Positions 49,601 through 60,867 of a stretch of DNA of 64,000 nt are shown here, one piece after another. This stretch comes from Nymphaea colorata (taxonomy: Eukaryota > Streptophyta > Magnoliopsida > Nymphaeales > Nymphaeaceae): NCBI RefSeq assembly GCF_008831285.2, contig NC_045142.1, positions 4,099,501-4,163,500 of the forward strand, read 5' to 3'. The translations under genes and the position numbers were made by a program. Below the pieces are notes generated by a model, which saw only the letters and a list, made by a program, of their open reading frames with translations, made no database searches and was not told the DNA's origin. Every line of letters starts with the position of its first letter. The first letter of the stretch is position 1.

Positions 49601-52600
49601 TTAAACTTGTTAGGTTCCAGTTATTCATCCATTGGACTTTCAGAACATATGCCTCGTTCGAAACATTTTATGCATTACAAAGTTTTCTCCAATGTATGAT
49701 GATGTTAGTAGGTCTAATAAATTAATAATGAATTTAAGTGACAGTTCTTAGTTGTTAGGAGCTTGTGAGCATATTCCTCTTTCAAAGAACTTCATGCCAT
49801 AAGAAACGATTTCTACCATTACATGAAGGGCCATAGCATGTATATGCATATCAGTGTCACAAAAAACACGAAAAAACGCAATAAATTAAATTGCCATTTA
49901 AAACTAAAAAAAACATTAAAAACACGTTTGTAACACGTTTTTCATTTTTTCATGTTTTTTAATGCCAAATAGTTTTTTTATTTTTTATTTTTTATTTTTT
50001 GCAAATGTACTTATTTTTTGTTGTTTGTGTTATTAGTTTCTCATTTATTTTATTTCCCCCCATTTTTTTAGTTTTTAAAATTTTTTAAAATTTACCATAT
50101 TATTTCCTTTTTTCCAAGCTCGCCGTATTATACTTGAGAAAAACCTCACCGTTTAAAACTCCAAAACATTATTTGTGACTAAGATGCATGGACATGCTTG
50201 TGCATGTTTACATTTATAACTATTGATCTTATGCGTCTTTCACCATTTTATTGTACTGCTTTTAACACGAGCCCTTCTTGAATTCTCAGCCTCGTCAAAT
50301 GAAATTTTCAAAGTTCCAGATGGTCCTTTCATGGGGAACTTTTTCCGGATATGGAGAAGTTCAATAACCTGTATGCTTTTTCCTTCTTATGAGAGTATTT
50401 GAAGTTCATATGCTTCCTGTGTAGTGTGTAGTGCATCAAATAGCATAAAGTGATAATTAAGTGCTTGCTGGTACTATGTCATTTATGTGTAAGATTGACA
50501 ATTTTTTTTTATGTTCTTCCTGATGCATTCATTTGCAGTCGTGTCCAGCTAGATTCTAGGACCTCGTGATGATTGCTTTACTTTGGAACCCAGAATCCAA
50601 AGTGAACAAACAGTTACATGAGTCATGTAGAAATTTAAACTGCTTATCTTTATGAATGTAATTTTTATACTGGAGTTTGATTTCCTGCATTGCAGCTGTT
50701 TGGCCTAGGTGTAGCAAATGTTTGTGGTTCCTTCTTCTCGATATACCCCACTACAGGTGAATCTGCTATCCTTGTATTTTGAGTCCTTTCATCAAATTTG
50801 TCATATTATTGCTTTAAATATTAGAAAGTTATGCCAAGCCAAGCATGTTGTGCTGCTAGATTGGGTGTTGGTTGTTTTTTTGGCATGTGTTTTTGGTTTT
50901 TCTTTAAGGCTGAAGTCCAGCCCATTCAATGCATGGTTCAGCTTTTGTCAAGATCAAAGCAAACAGGAGGCACAAGAAGGGGCCAAGCTGCAAATTATAT
51001 GAATATATGATATTCATTAATTGGAAGAATGGAGTTACCTCCTGATATTTTGAGCAGAATGCTTTTGTTGGCCCTCAGCTTCTTAATATTTTTGATGAGC
51101 CAATAGGTTCATAAAATATTCTATGTAATCGGAACATTGCCTGCAGGATCCTTTTCCAGATCAGCTGTAAACCATGAAAGTGGAGCAAAGACCGGGCTCT
51201 CTGGAATAGTTATGGGAATAATCATGGGATGTGCTCTTTTGTTCATGACACCTTTGTTTACCGATATTCCTCAGGTAAGTTTTCACAGAACTTTCCTTTT
51301 CTGGCTTAAGGATAAACTTTTGTTCCTTAATTTGTCAGTGTCTTTTCCAGCGCATGCTCATTCTTTAGATGGCTTTTCCATATAGTTCATAGGTTGCAAT
51401 TGCCTCCTTATTCAACTAATAGATCTGATTGGCTTGTAAGAAATTATGATGTCAGGGACTTCTTGTTTTCAGAGCATAACTCAAAGCATAGTTTATCATG
51501 TGAAACTTTCATTACAGATATTCCCTTTTCTCCATTGCAGTGCTGCCTTGCTGCTATTGTGATTTCTGCTGTAATGGGTCTTGTAAGTTTTCTTATTCTA
51601 CTAGTTATCCCTCACTAATTATCTGAATTATCTTGAATAAGTATTGGCCCTGTCATTTTTCTTATGTGATTGTTGCTGAGATTGAGGATTTCAAATGTAG
51701 AAATGTTGACATAAGGTTGTGGCCATTAAGTTTTATACTGCAAGATAGTTTTTATTGGAAAATATATATGATTACTTTGTTAACCTGTATCATAAATTGT
51801 CCAATCTAATACATTGAGAAAAGGTTACCTAAAAAATGCCTGTTTTACATTTCCAAGTGCGCTTGACCTATATCGAGAGTTTTGTTCGTTTTAGCTCCAA
51901 TTTCAACCCAAACTTATGTGCTGTGTTTCCTGGATCCAACTCTATTATATGTTCTACCTTAATATGGTAATACATAATTTCTGATGTGCAAACATATGCT
52001 CCAAGCATGTAATAGTTTTGTTGCCGTTATTTCATTAGTGTTAAAACTTTAGTTCTCACTGTGCTAAATTGCACTTTTTGTTTTTATTCTTTGCATAAAT
52101 GTAGTATATGTATGCTAGTGAACATTGCTTGTTTTTGACATAGGCAGAAGCTGGAGAACAAATGAACGTAAATCATATTATCAGTCTCTTATGGACAGTT
52201 GATTTGGATGAAACTTTTTCAACGCAAGTTATCATACAGACCCCTTAGGCTACAGAGAATCAGCTGATGAAACTTAGAATGATAATCTCTGATATTCACC
52301 TTCTGGGATGTCAATTATAGAAAAAAGATACTGGTGTTATTGTCAAGGGTCGCAGAAGAATATAGTAGTAATTTGGGTGTCTGATAAGAAAGGAGCATAA
52401 AATTCCTGTTTATCAGGTTAATAGAATTGTTTTGTCTAATTACTCAGTTCACGAGATAAAATTCAAAGCATGTGTTCCTGCAATAGGGGGCAAAGGAAAG
52501 AAGAAAATGGTAAGTCACATAGATGTATTTATTTCCTTGTGTTTATCTGAAAATGAGATTTTTTGTTCTTGGGAAGAGGCACATGTCTTCTTAATAAAAA

Positions 52601-53140
52601 GAAAAGCTGTACTTTTGTGTTCAAATAAGATTAATGTCTTGATTATCACTGCTTGTGCAATATGAGTACCTAAAGCAAGTTTTCATAGCTGCAGGTCGCA
52701 CATCTATTGATGTCGATACATTTTTATTCCATTTGCTTTTCTTGTTTCAGGTGGATTATGATGAAGCTATCTTCTTGTGGCATACTGACAAAAAGGACTT
52801 TCTTCTTTGGACTATTACTTGCATTACAACATTATTTTTTGGCATTGAGATTGGTGTGCTTGTTGGGGTAAGTATATGTTTTAATGAGAATAATCTGTAA
52901 TTTCCTTCAACTTGGTCGGCACTATGGGATGGTTTGTGTACATGCCACTTGTACTAGATGTAACATGTGGAGATCAAACTTGAATATAAGGGCATGACTA
53001 CTAGATGTCCATGGGAATTATCCCCTCCATATTTGATTAGTAGCAATATAACCAATGCTCTTGTGATCGCGAATATTAGAAATTAATTCCCAATGTCACG
53101 TGGTACTAAAATGAAAAAGGTGCGTCTAAATTTTTTGAGA

Positions 53141-53172
<32 letters not shown>

Positions 53173-53409
53173 GTGAAAATTGAATGGTGATCGCCCAGCT
53201 CACTCATGATTGTTGTTCGATCCATCATGATGGACAATTGAGAGAAAAACAAGGAGAAAAAGATGATGGACATTCTCATCATCTAGTACTAGTTCATACC
53301 TTTTTTTTCCTTGTTTTTCTTTCAATCGTCCATCACAATGGATAGGATGACCCTCATAACTGAGCTGGGCGACTCTGGATAGCTAGAATCACCATTTTGC
53401 TCTCTTTCT

Positions 53410-53440
<31 letters not shown>

Positions 53441-56400
53441 GAGTTCAAATCTACTAGATTCTGCATGGTTAAAAACTAAAAATCTATCACTAAAAAGAGT
53501 CCGATGAGTATTAGTGACAGTTTATGGTGCAGCAAGTATTTTTGGTGATAGTGCTTTCGATGACAGTTTTTTTATTTTTAGCCATCCAGCAACATCAGGC
53601 ATCCGACAAATTTGAATCCTCTTATACTTATATATATGTCTCCTATGCCCAACAACATCACTAAAGACATAATGCACATAATAGACCTACATCCTGTGGT
53701 TTTCTTCTGTTTGTTTTTCAACAAAAACTGTTCTGAGCATTATATGGTTGTTTCAGTAGGATTGTTCAGACTATATTATATGTTGTACAGTTTTTTATTT
53801 TTTCTACTAAATAGGTTTTAGCCTATTGAATTTGGTTCTTGCTGGTAAGCCACCATTTGTTGCGAAATGCTTATACCTTTTTGGTGTCGGTGTGTTTCAA
53901 TGACTTGGTGACTAGAGTCTCTGTGATATGTACTGAGGATTGGTATAAGCCAGTCCTTTCCTGTTTCTTAGTCTGAAGGTGATGTATTTAAGTTTTCATA
54001 AAAAAGTAATGGCATCAAACCGTAAAGAGAAACTATTATGTGCTAAATTTAGCTAGTATTTCCTTTTCCTTGGCACATGTATATTTGACCAAAAAAAAAA
54101 AAACAGTATGTCTTTGACTCACACTATTCAAGGTTTATGCACAGTAGGAGACATCTTGTTTACACTTGTACCATTTTAATTAAGGAGCATTAGCTTTAGT
54201 TATTTCCATTTCCTTCAGCTAATCGTTCATAACTTGTCCATTGGAGTCCATTTTTAATAATGTTTTACAGGTTTTCTTGAAACTGCTATCTTGACTCACT
54301 AGTGTCCATCAGGTTAAACTATGTGGGGTTAGTCCAGAATATCCCTGAATTATATATATGTATATAATTATATATCTATATTCCTTATGATATAAAATGG
54401 TATAAATTTATAAAAAAATACACATTGGTAGCTTCTAAAACAGTTGATATTCTACAGATTCAGATACCTCAAATAGAAGTCCACGTTTTTTTGTTCAATA
54501 TTAATATATAGATATGCTCATTATTGGTTCATGCTTTGGTTTGAATATACATATAAAAATTCATTTTAGCTCAATTTTTGGTATTGCATGGGCTGTTAGT
54601 TTTTTGATTGCTTAAGCGACATCTGAGAACAAAAATGTGCCTAATTATGTAAATTGATGTAAATGTTTCTCATGAAGCATGCTGACCCAAACTATGCATA
54701 CTTTTTGAACTAGAGGGGCAGAAGAAGTGCATATGTTACGTATGTCTGACTAATATGCCGTGGTCCATGAAGGCCATTTTTGCTTTTGCTTCTGGCTTGA
54801 ACCCAATAGTTTTGGGCCAGACCAACGCATAATCTCCAATTCAAGTATATAGGTTGAATTTTATCATTTTTCTCAATGAAGCTATAATTTTTCTAGGAAG
54901 AGGTCTCAACACAGCTTACTACAGTGATCCAATTGTTCAGCATAGACCATATACGTAAATGTTTCCATCGAATTCCTTTTTTTGCGTAGGGAGATGGCAG
55001 GCCCTAATTTTATGCATTCACTGTTGCAACTGTTTTTGTTAAAAGATAAGATTAATTTATGCATTTTGAGGTCCAGTTGGATGTGTAGACTTGCCAGCTT
55101 GATTGTGTATCATGCTTCGTTCTGAACGGCAGAGTACTTCTCTTGAATTTCATCATCAATTACGTTCTACTAAGATCTATTAACATGTTTGAGCTATAAT
55201 TCTATTCTTGAAGAGGAGCACTCCTATGTGTACTTCCTGAATATAAGATTTTTTCTTTCAGGTTGGTTCTTCACTTGCATTTGTCATTCATGAATCAGCA
55301 AATCCTCATATTGGTGAGCTAACTTTTTCTACTTCAAGCATTTTGCATTGAACATGTACTCTAATTGCAGTTAACTACACTTATGTATATGGGACTCAAG
55401 TTTCGGACTGAAAAGTTTGGTTGTCAAATGAGTCATAAATTCACGGTTTCATTAGTTTATTCTCATGGACAACTTATTATGCTTTTTCTGTAAAATTTGC
55501 TTTGAAATTTGTAAAGGCCACATCTACACCTGTAGCTGGTCTTGACACCAGGCCCTATGAGAAGTAGTGGAACAATGACTCAGCAAATATATGCATGTAC
55601 CAGTCATAGCTTCAGTACTTAAAAGTAAGGAATGTAGTAACCATGGTCCAAGCACTTCAGCACCCTGGCTAGATAGCTATTAGCAAATAACTTGTTTTGA
55701 TGGAGAAAACAGTTTTGTTTGAAATACTCGCAGGTGCTTGGATTCTTGAGACTCCTCACTTACAAAAAGTTCATTAAAACATGCAAGGACTTTTGGATGA
55801 GCTTGGCACTGATACTGGACCAGTGGATCCTAAACCTGGTGACAATGGTTGAAACTAGAGTTGCAATCTTTTGCCTTTTATAAAAATGTGACTTATTGGA
55901 ATTCAAAAAATTAAGAACGTAAAAGATAGCAGAGAGCAGTTAAATATAGATAAGCATCCATATTTTTTTTTCTAATTATAACAGAAAATGGAAAATATAC
56001 ACATCAATTATGTAAAGCTTTTCCAGAAGGAGATATCTTTCAAGTGTTCTTATATTTTTTTGATCGAATTATTTAAGACTTTAAGTTATTTTGAAAATAT
56101 CACTCTTAATTATGAGTACTGACTGATGAGTGTGGTGATTCAATGTCATCCTCCTTTGCCACCTTTGGGACTTAAATTATTCTTTTAGGTGGTGTTTTTC
56201 ATAAAGTTGGAGTAATCAATAAGAAAAATATTTAGTATTTACAGTAGTTTCCATTTCAAATTTAAGGAGCTTGTTCCATCCTTTGGACTTTGTTCGATGA
56301 ATGGATTGTTATGTGGGTAATTTCTATTGTCTTAATTTTTAAGCATGGTCTTTATATGGGTCACTGCTTCTAGTGTGGTCTACCAACTTTTGCGTCTTTA

Positions 56401-58867
56401 ACCATGCTAAGTAAGGAACCTTCTACTTCTGAATTATCTTCTTTTGAGCATTTCATTTTTCAGGCCTGTATAAATTGTACATTAGCAATTCACTAAGCTT
56501 CTGTCAGTTGAACTTATTATCTTAGAGATGCTTTATTGCAGCTGTCCTGGGACGTCTTCCTGGAACCACTGTCTATCGAAATGTCCAACAATATCCAGAA
56601 GCTTATACTTACCATGGGATTGTTATTGTGCGGGTAGATGCACCTATATATTTTGCCAACATCAGTTATATTAAAGAGAGGTAATGGTTGTTCAAGCTTT
56701 TCTTTGTGACATGAGCCTTTTGATAATGCTATGATCATATTCTCTCGTTCACAAAGAAAAAAAAAAGAAGAATTATTGCAAATACATCTAGTTGTACTAT
56801 TTTTTATTAAATTAACATTAGGGACGATGACCTGGAGAAGAGATCTAACCTTGCCTTTTTTTTTAAATGAACAGGCTGCAAGAGTATGAAATTGATGATG
56901 AGGGCACTATGAAGCGTGGTCCAGAAGTTGAAAAAATTTATTTTGTGATTATTGAGATGGCTCGTAAGTTCTTATCACACCAAAATTCTGTTGATCATGC
57001 AATTCCATTCGTTCCTGAACTGTGCTGGTATTACAATAGGGCTTGTTATGGTTTTTGAGTTAGTACTGTTGAAGTTTGTTTTACTGCTGTTGAAGTTTGT
57101 TTTACTGATCAAACATGTTAAAAAAAGCAATGATATTATTTAAATATCTGAATAACATAAACTTTAATTTTCTTTTTCAATCCTGTGTCACATTTTTACA
57201 TTTTTGTAAGTGGTTGTTTTATGATGTTGTGGACTGTAATTTTATGTTTGACTGCGAGATCTAGATTTATGGGGCTTGGCTGACATATGTTGTTAAAAAC
57301 AATAGGTGGAGCCTAGGCAGCATTGAGTAGTGCCTAAAGTCTGTGTGTGCGTGGGGGGAACTAGGCTTTTTTAGGCAGTACAAAGAGAATGATAGAAACT
57401 AACAAACTTGCAACCACAAATGTTACATTCAGCAAGCAAATTGAACCTTTTCACTACAAAAACAATCCACCAGTCAATTTATAATAAACCACAGGAAAAT
57501 ATTGAATGAGAAGTCAATAAACAATGTTGGTTCGAAAACTATACATATTGTGTTATACAAAAAGTATTATGCAGACAGTTGTATACGCGTACATTTATAT
57601 AATTCAGGTAACGCAAACTCTCTAAGACAGTCATTGCACCAGAGTCGAAATGACTTAGGTGTGGAAGTGGGTCCGGAAATGGATAATTGGCTTTCCTTTT
57701 CACTGAATCCTTTGTAGAATTATAGCTTGTTAATGATTAATTGTTGCGTTTTGTATTTCAACTATTAGCAAAACTGAACTAAGGAGTAGAAAACAGACTT
57801 AGCTTGCATCCATATGCCAAAGGAACAGCTTATAAATGTTTTCAGGGTTGCAAAACTAAGGAGTAGATTGGTACACTTTGTCTGAGTAAACGAATAAGCA
57901 ATGGTCGACAAAATTACAAAAATTACAGCAACTTATGCATGGTAAGATTAGGTTTGAACCCAGGACGATTTTGTTCCAACTCATGACCAGTGCCATTACT
58001 CCATCAGATAGGATATACAACAGAATCACAATCAGACGGCTACTAACAAGATGATCATAATTAAGGAAAAAAGTGAGAGAAATACTGAAACGGAAGCAAA
58101 AAACATAATAGAAAGAAAGAAGAGAGGAGTGCCAAGTCTTAGAATCGAAGGTTTCTGATAAAATTGGAATGATACTCAAAAAGTATCTTTTTATGAATTC
58201 ATCCCATAAATACACAGGACCAGCATTAAATCTGATCATAATATCATAAAAAATGATTGCAGAACTGAGAAACATCAAGAATTGAGAATATTTTGCAACC
58301 TAAGCTGATAATTGTCACACCTTCACAGCAAGGTACACTTAAGCAAGTTGAATCACATAGAAAGAGGGGATTTAATCATGCACACAAACACCTGTACCTA
58401 TAAGTTCTAATGACACATTCATGGACACAAAGGCACAACTATTGCCATTTTTTATGGATGACATAAGCACGAAGGAAGGTTAGCGCATTACAAACATTAT
58501 AATGCATTTGATAGTTCACAATTTCACATTACAAACTAAACAACCAAGGCACAGGAAACATACCTTAGACATGTCACAAGCAATTATAGACGGATCATTT
58601 GAGACAAGGTCAATGGAGAAAACAACATTCTTTACAGATTTTGCAATGCGTGCATCTCCTACAGTTAAATTGGATTAGTCAAGCACCGAAGGCATTTGCT
58701 ATATACAAAAAAATGAATATACATATTGAAACAGGCTTCACCTACACCTATCACCCCACAAAAAATCAGGTTAATTTAGACATATTTATCCTTTCAACAG
58801 GCCCATGAAGCTGTCTCCACACACTAAACACAACCAAAATCAGCAACCACCAACGAAGAGCTGTGAT

Positions 58868-58919
<52 letters not shown>

Positions 58920-59893
58920 CAACAACAACAAAAATATAAAATTTAAATAAGAAACAAGGATGACAGGGGGAGGAGAAGGAAAAGAAGATAATTCCTGTAA
59001 AACAGAGTCTTAACGTGGAAAACCTAGGGTGAGTTGCCAAGGCGACAGCTAGGCACACCTTTACAAAAGGGGGTTTGATTAAGTCTTCCAAGTTGAAGGT
59101 CAAGTGTTCGATGGTTGAGTGCACCCCGGCATAATATGTTAAGCATCTGCCTAACCCACGCTTTATTAATTTGAAGAGAAAGGAAATAACTTGCTACTAA
59201 TGTTTCATTGCATTCAGTGGGTTTGAACGAAAACTATTCTTGAACCTCTCTGTTCGTTCTAACTACTAAGAACTGGACTGAAAAGTTCTGTCTTACCAAT
59301 GGTGATTTTTTCTGTTGATCTAGATGTATAATCAACCTACTGGACTCAATTTTCTAATTCCTCTCCCCTGCCTTTGCTTCTTTTTCCCTGTTCTTACCAT
59401 GAAATTATGTTACTATTTTTAATTCCACTGGCTGCCCATACAATTGCACAACTAGCTTATGTTTTTCCTTTCCATGCAGCTGTTACATATATCGACTCTA
59501 GTGCTATTCAAGCTTTGAAGGACCTTTATCAGGAATACCAAACGCGTGGCATCCAAGTAAGCAGGCTTCTCAACTCAGATTCTCATTCACCAATCTTTCT
59601 GATTTTATCATCCCAAGTGACAAAAAGACTTCTGTTCTTTATTATTACAGCTGGCATTATCCAACCCAAATCAGAAAGTTTTACAAACTCTGGCAAGTTG
59701 TGGAGTTCTTGAACTGATTGGCAAGGAATGGTATTTTGTGAGAGTGCATGATGCTGTTCAAGTATGTCTCCAACACGTACAAAACTTGAAAGAATCACCC
59801 AAAAAAGTCGATCCAGCAATGAAAAATGAGCCCAGTATTTTCCAGAGGTCATGGAAACAGAACGATGACTTGAAGGAACCTCTTATTGTCTAG
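40462..59893 (+). CDS. SULTR4;1: Group 4 sulfate transporter (vacuolar SULTR4-type, SulP family with STAS domain)
   Basis: Seventeen exons: 40462-40788, 45256-45304, 45514-45715, 45863-46031, 46669-46734, 46864-46971, 47928-48035, 48125-48190, 50696-50756, 51147-51274, 51541-51582, 52751-52867, 55262-55313, 56542-56680, 56875-56963, 59480-59556, 59651-59893. They join to 680 aa; SULTR4 proteins are about 685. Exon 1 encodes a Ser/Gly-rich tail, then [20 protein letters not shown]. The membrane part (about 95-495) has [63 protein letters not shown] and [20 protein letters not shown]. The STAS domain (about 505-650) contains [12 protein letters not shown] (576-587). Arabidopsis SULTR4 proteins export sulfate from the vacuole to the cytosol; this role is inferred by family. 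All introns are GT-AG and exon phases agree at each junction. The tail [20 protein letters not shown] is short. Confidence 0.95.
43516..43632. repeat. (TATC)n(TA)n(GT)n compound microsatellite
   Basis: A three-phase simple repeat in sulfate transporter intron 1. Confidence 0.95.
44225..44392. mobile_element. Fragment of a CCTAGGC-rich hAT-like element
   Basis: The stretch has repeated GCCTAGG motifs in both orientations and ends in CCCTTAACAACAT, the reverse complement of an ATGTTGTTAAGGG end typical of non-autonomous hAT elements. The left end is not visible. A related left-end fragment lies at 57290. Confidence 0.4.
46972..47927. other. SULTR4;1: Intron 6 of the sulfate transporter
   Basis: A 956-nt intron, more than a third of which is a small inverted-end repeat (47060-47428) related to one in intron 8. 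Confidence 0.85.
47060..47428. mobile_element. Small inverted-end element, copy A (sulfate transporter intron 6)
   Basis: Ends CATAGCCGCAGAAAATATG and, reversed, CTATAGCCACAAAAATAG. The interior is very A/T-rich with 'cgctgtttaaaacccgaaaac' near the right end, closely matching copy B. The flanks TAGGCAG and TAGGAAA may be a worn target duplication. Confidence 0.55.
48191..50695. other. SULTR4;1: Intron 8 of the sulfate transporter
   Basis: A 2505-nt intron carrying the second copy of the small inverted-end repeat (49852-50183). No coding sequence was seen. Confidence 0.85.
49852..50183. mobile_element. Small inverted-end element, copy B (sulfate transporter intron 8)
   Basis: Ends CAGTGTCACAAAAAACACG and, reversed, CTTAGTCACAAATAATG. 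Flanks ATGCATAT (49844-49851) and ATGCATGG (50184-50191) look like an 8-bp target duplication with changes. The right part 'caccgtttaaaactccaaaac' matches copy A. Confidence 0.6.
51583..52750. other. SULTR4;1: Intron 11 of the sulfate transporter
   Basis: A 1168-nt intron following the 42-nt exon 11, one of the shortest exons in the gene. Nothing notable inside. Confidence 0.85.
52868..55261. other. SULTR4;1: Intron 12 of the sulfate transporter
   Basis: A 2394-nt intron with an inverted-repeat element between two (TA)n runs (53142-53438). The rest is AT-rich. Confidence 0.85.
53142..53438. mobile_element. Inverted-repeat MITE, copy 2, between two (TA)n runs
   Basis: The core at 53175-53402 has arms of about 100 bp. 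Left: GAATGGTGATCGCCCAGCTC, GATGGACAATTGAGAG, AAAAACAAGGAGAAA. Right, reversed: AATGGTGATTC, CGCCCAGCTCAGTTATGAG, GATGGACGATTGAAAG, AAAAACAAGGAAAAA. (TA)n runs at 53142-53172 and 53412-53438 abut it on both sides, which suggests insertion into a TA microsatellite. Confidence 0.7.
55314..56541. other. SULTR4;1: Intron 13 of the sulfate transporter
   Basis: A 1228-nt intron at the border between the last membrane segment and the STAS domain. No repeat or gene recognised. Confidence 0.85.
57290..57400. mobile_element. Fragment of a CCTAGGC-type hAT-like element
   Basis: Begins ATATGTTGTTAAAAAC and continues with GGAGCCTAGGCAGC and AACTAGGC, like the family fragment at 44225-44392. The right end is not defined. 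Confidence 0.3.
57930..58010 (-). mobile_element. tRNA-derived SINE-like sequence
   Basis: Read on the minus strand: ATCTGATGGAGTAATGGCAC at the 5' end, an A-box-like TGGCACTGGTCATGAG, then about 30 nt later a strong B box GGGTTCAAACC. Its layout is that of an RNA polymerase III internal promoter in a SINE head. It does not fold into an obvious intact tRNA. Confidence 0.5.
58869..58930. repeat. (TA)n followed by (AAC)n
   Basis: About 50 bp of TA, then four AAC units, in sulfate transporter intron 15. Confidence 0.9.
59028..59125 (+). mobile_element. tRNA-like SINE head
   Basis: A-box-like GTTGCCAAGGCGACAG and B-box-like GTCAAGTGTTCGATGG, about 55 nt apart. Similar to tRNA-Leu-type SINE heads; the family is unknown. 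Confidence 0.35.
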
Positions 59894-60769
59894 TAAGGCT
59901 TAGAGTTTGCTGTGGTTAACGTGGTGGTGTTCTTAAAAAAATGCAATGGCGATCATCTTGCTGTAAAGTACCATTGGCGAAGCTCTGAAAGGAGGTATTC
60001 CAACTATCTTCATTATGTTAGATACTACCGTTACCATTGTTGGGATATCAGAGTGCATGTATATCTTTGTGGACGAGGGACCAGAAAGCTTTGTAATGGC
60101 TGAGGCAACATTTTTCTGTATCATTCATTTGGTTTCAATAAGGCATGCCTCAGCGGGATTATAATTGCTTACCCTTGTTCTTACACGTAAAGGAAATCTT
60201 CTTAGTGGACTGCATATTTCAATTTTGATTTATATCTAGATAACGCTCATAAAATTTGTCGATAGAGTTGCTCTCAATTCTCAACCAAGCTGCCATTGTT
60301 CGTGCAGAAAGGTCTGGGCCTCAGCAGACTTCTTTCCATTCAAATTCTATTATGCTACTTATGATTATATAGTGGTCTGTGTTGAATGTTTATGTGTACG
60401 ACACTTTCTCGTACTTATAGCACCTTCCGATTAAGGGGCGTCATGTATTCGAATTCTGTACCTGGAACCCATCTCTTCTGCTATAATACGGTTACCTTTT
60501 TCATGAACTTCCAGGCTCTTCTTGCAAAGAAAACTGAAAAGTGGGAAAGGTTTTCTGTCGTATGACGAAAGGATTACTTCGCAATAACGTTCCTTTCAGC
60601 CCTTTCTTTTCTTAATATCTTGCATGCAGAAACGGCGTGAATTAAGGGGTGGGTACCTCTGGAGCTTGAACCTTCGACTGCTCACTTTGAAGCATGGCTT
60701 TCCCTCGGTTTAATTTTTCATGAAACATTACTGATTGCTGTTTAAGGTATCCTTGTTAAAGTTGAAAGA

Positions 60770-60867
<98 letters not shown>

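Larger units (their letters stand above)
56964..59479. other. SULTR4;1: Intron 15 of the sulfate transporter
   Basis: A 2516-nt intron inside the STAS coding part. It holds two tRNA-derived SINE-like pieces (57930-58010, -; 59028-59125, +), a fragment of a hAT-like element (57290-57400) and a (TA)n run (58869-58918). Confidence 0.85.

Noticed and set aside
57951-57961. tRNA gene suggested by the GGTTTGAACCC box
   Set aside because: No acceptor stem or anticodon arm can be built around it; it fits a SINE head better.
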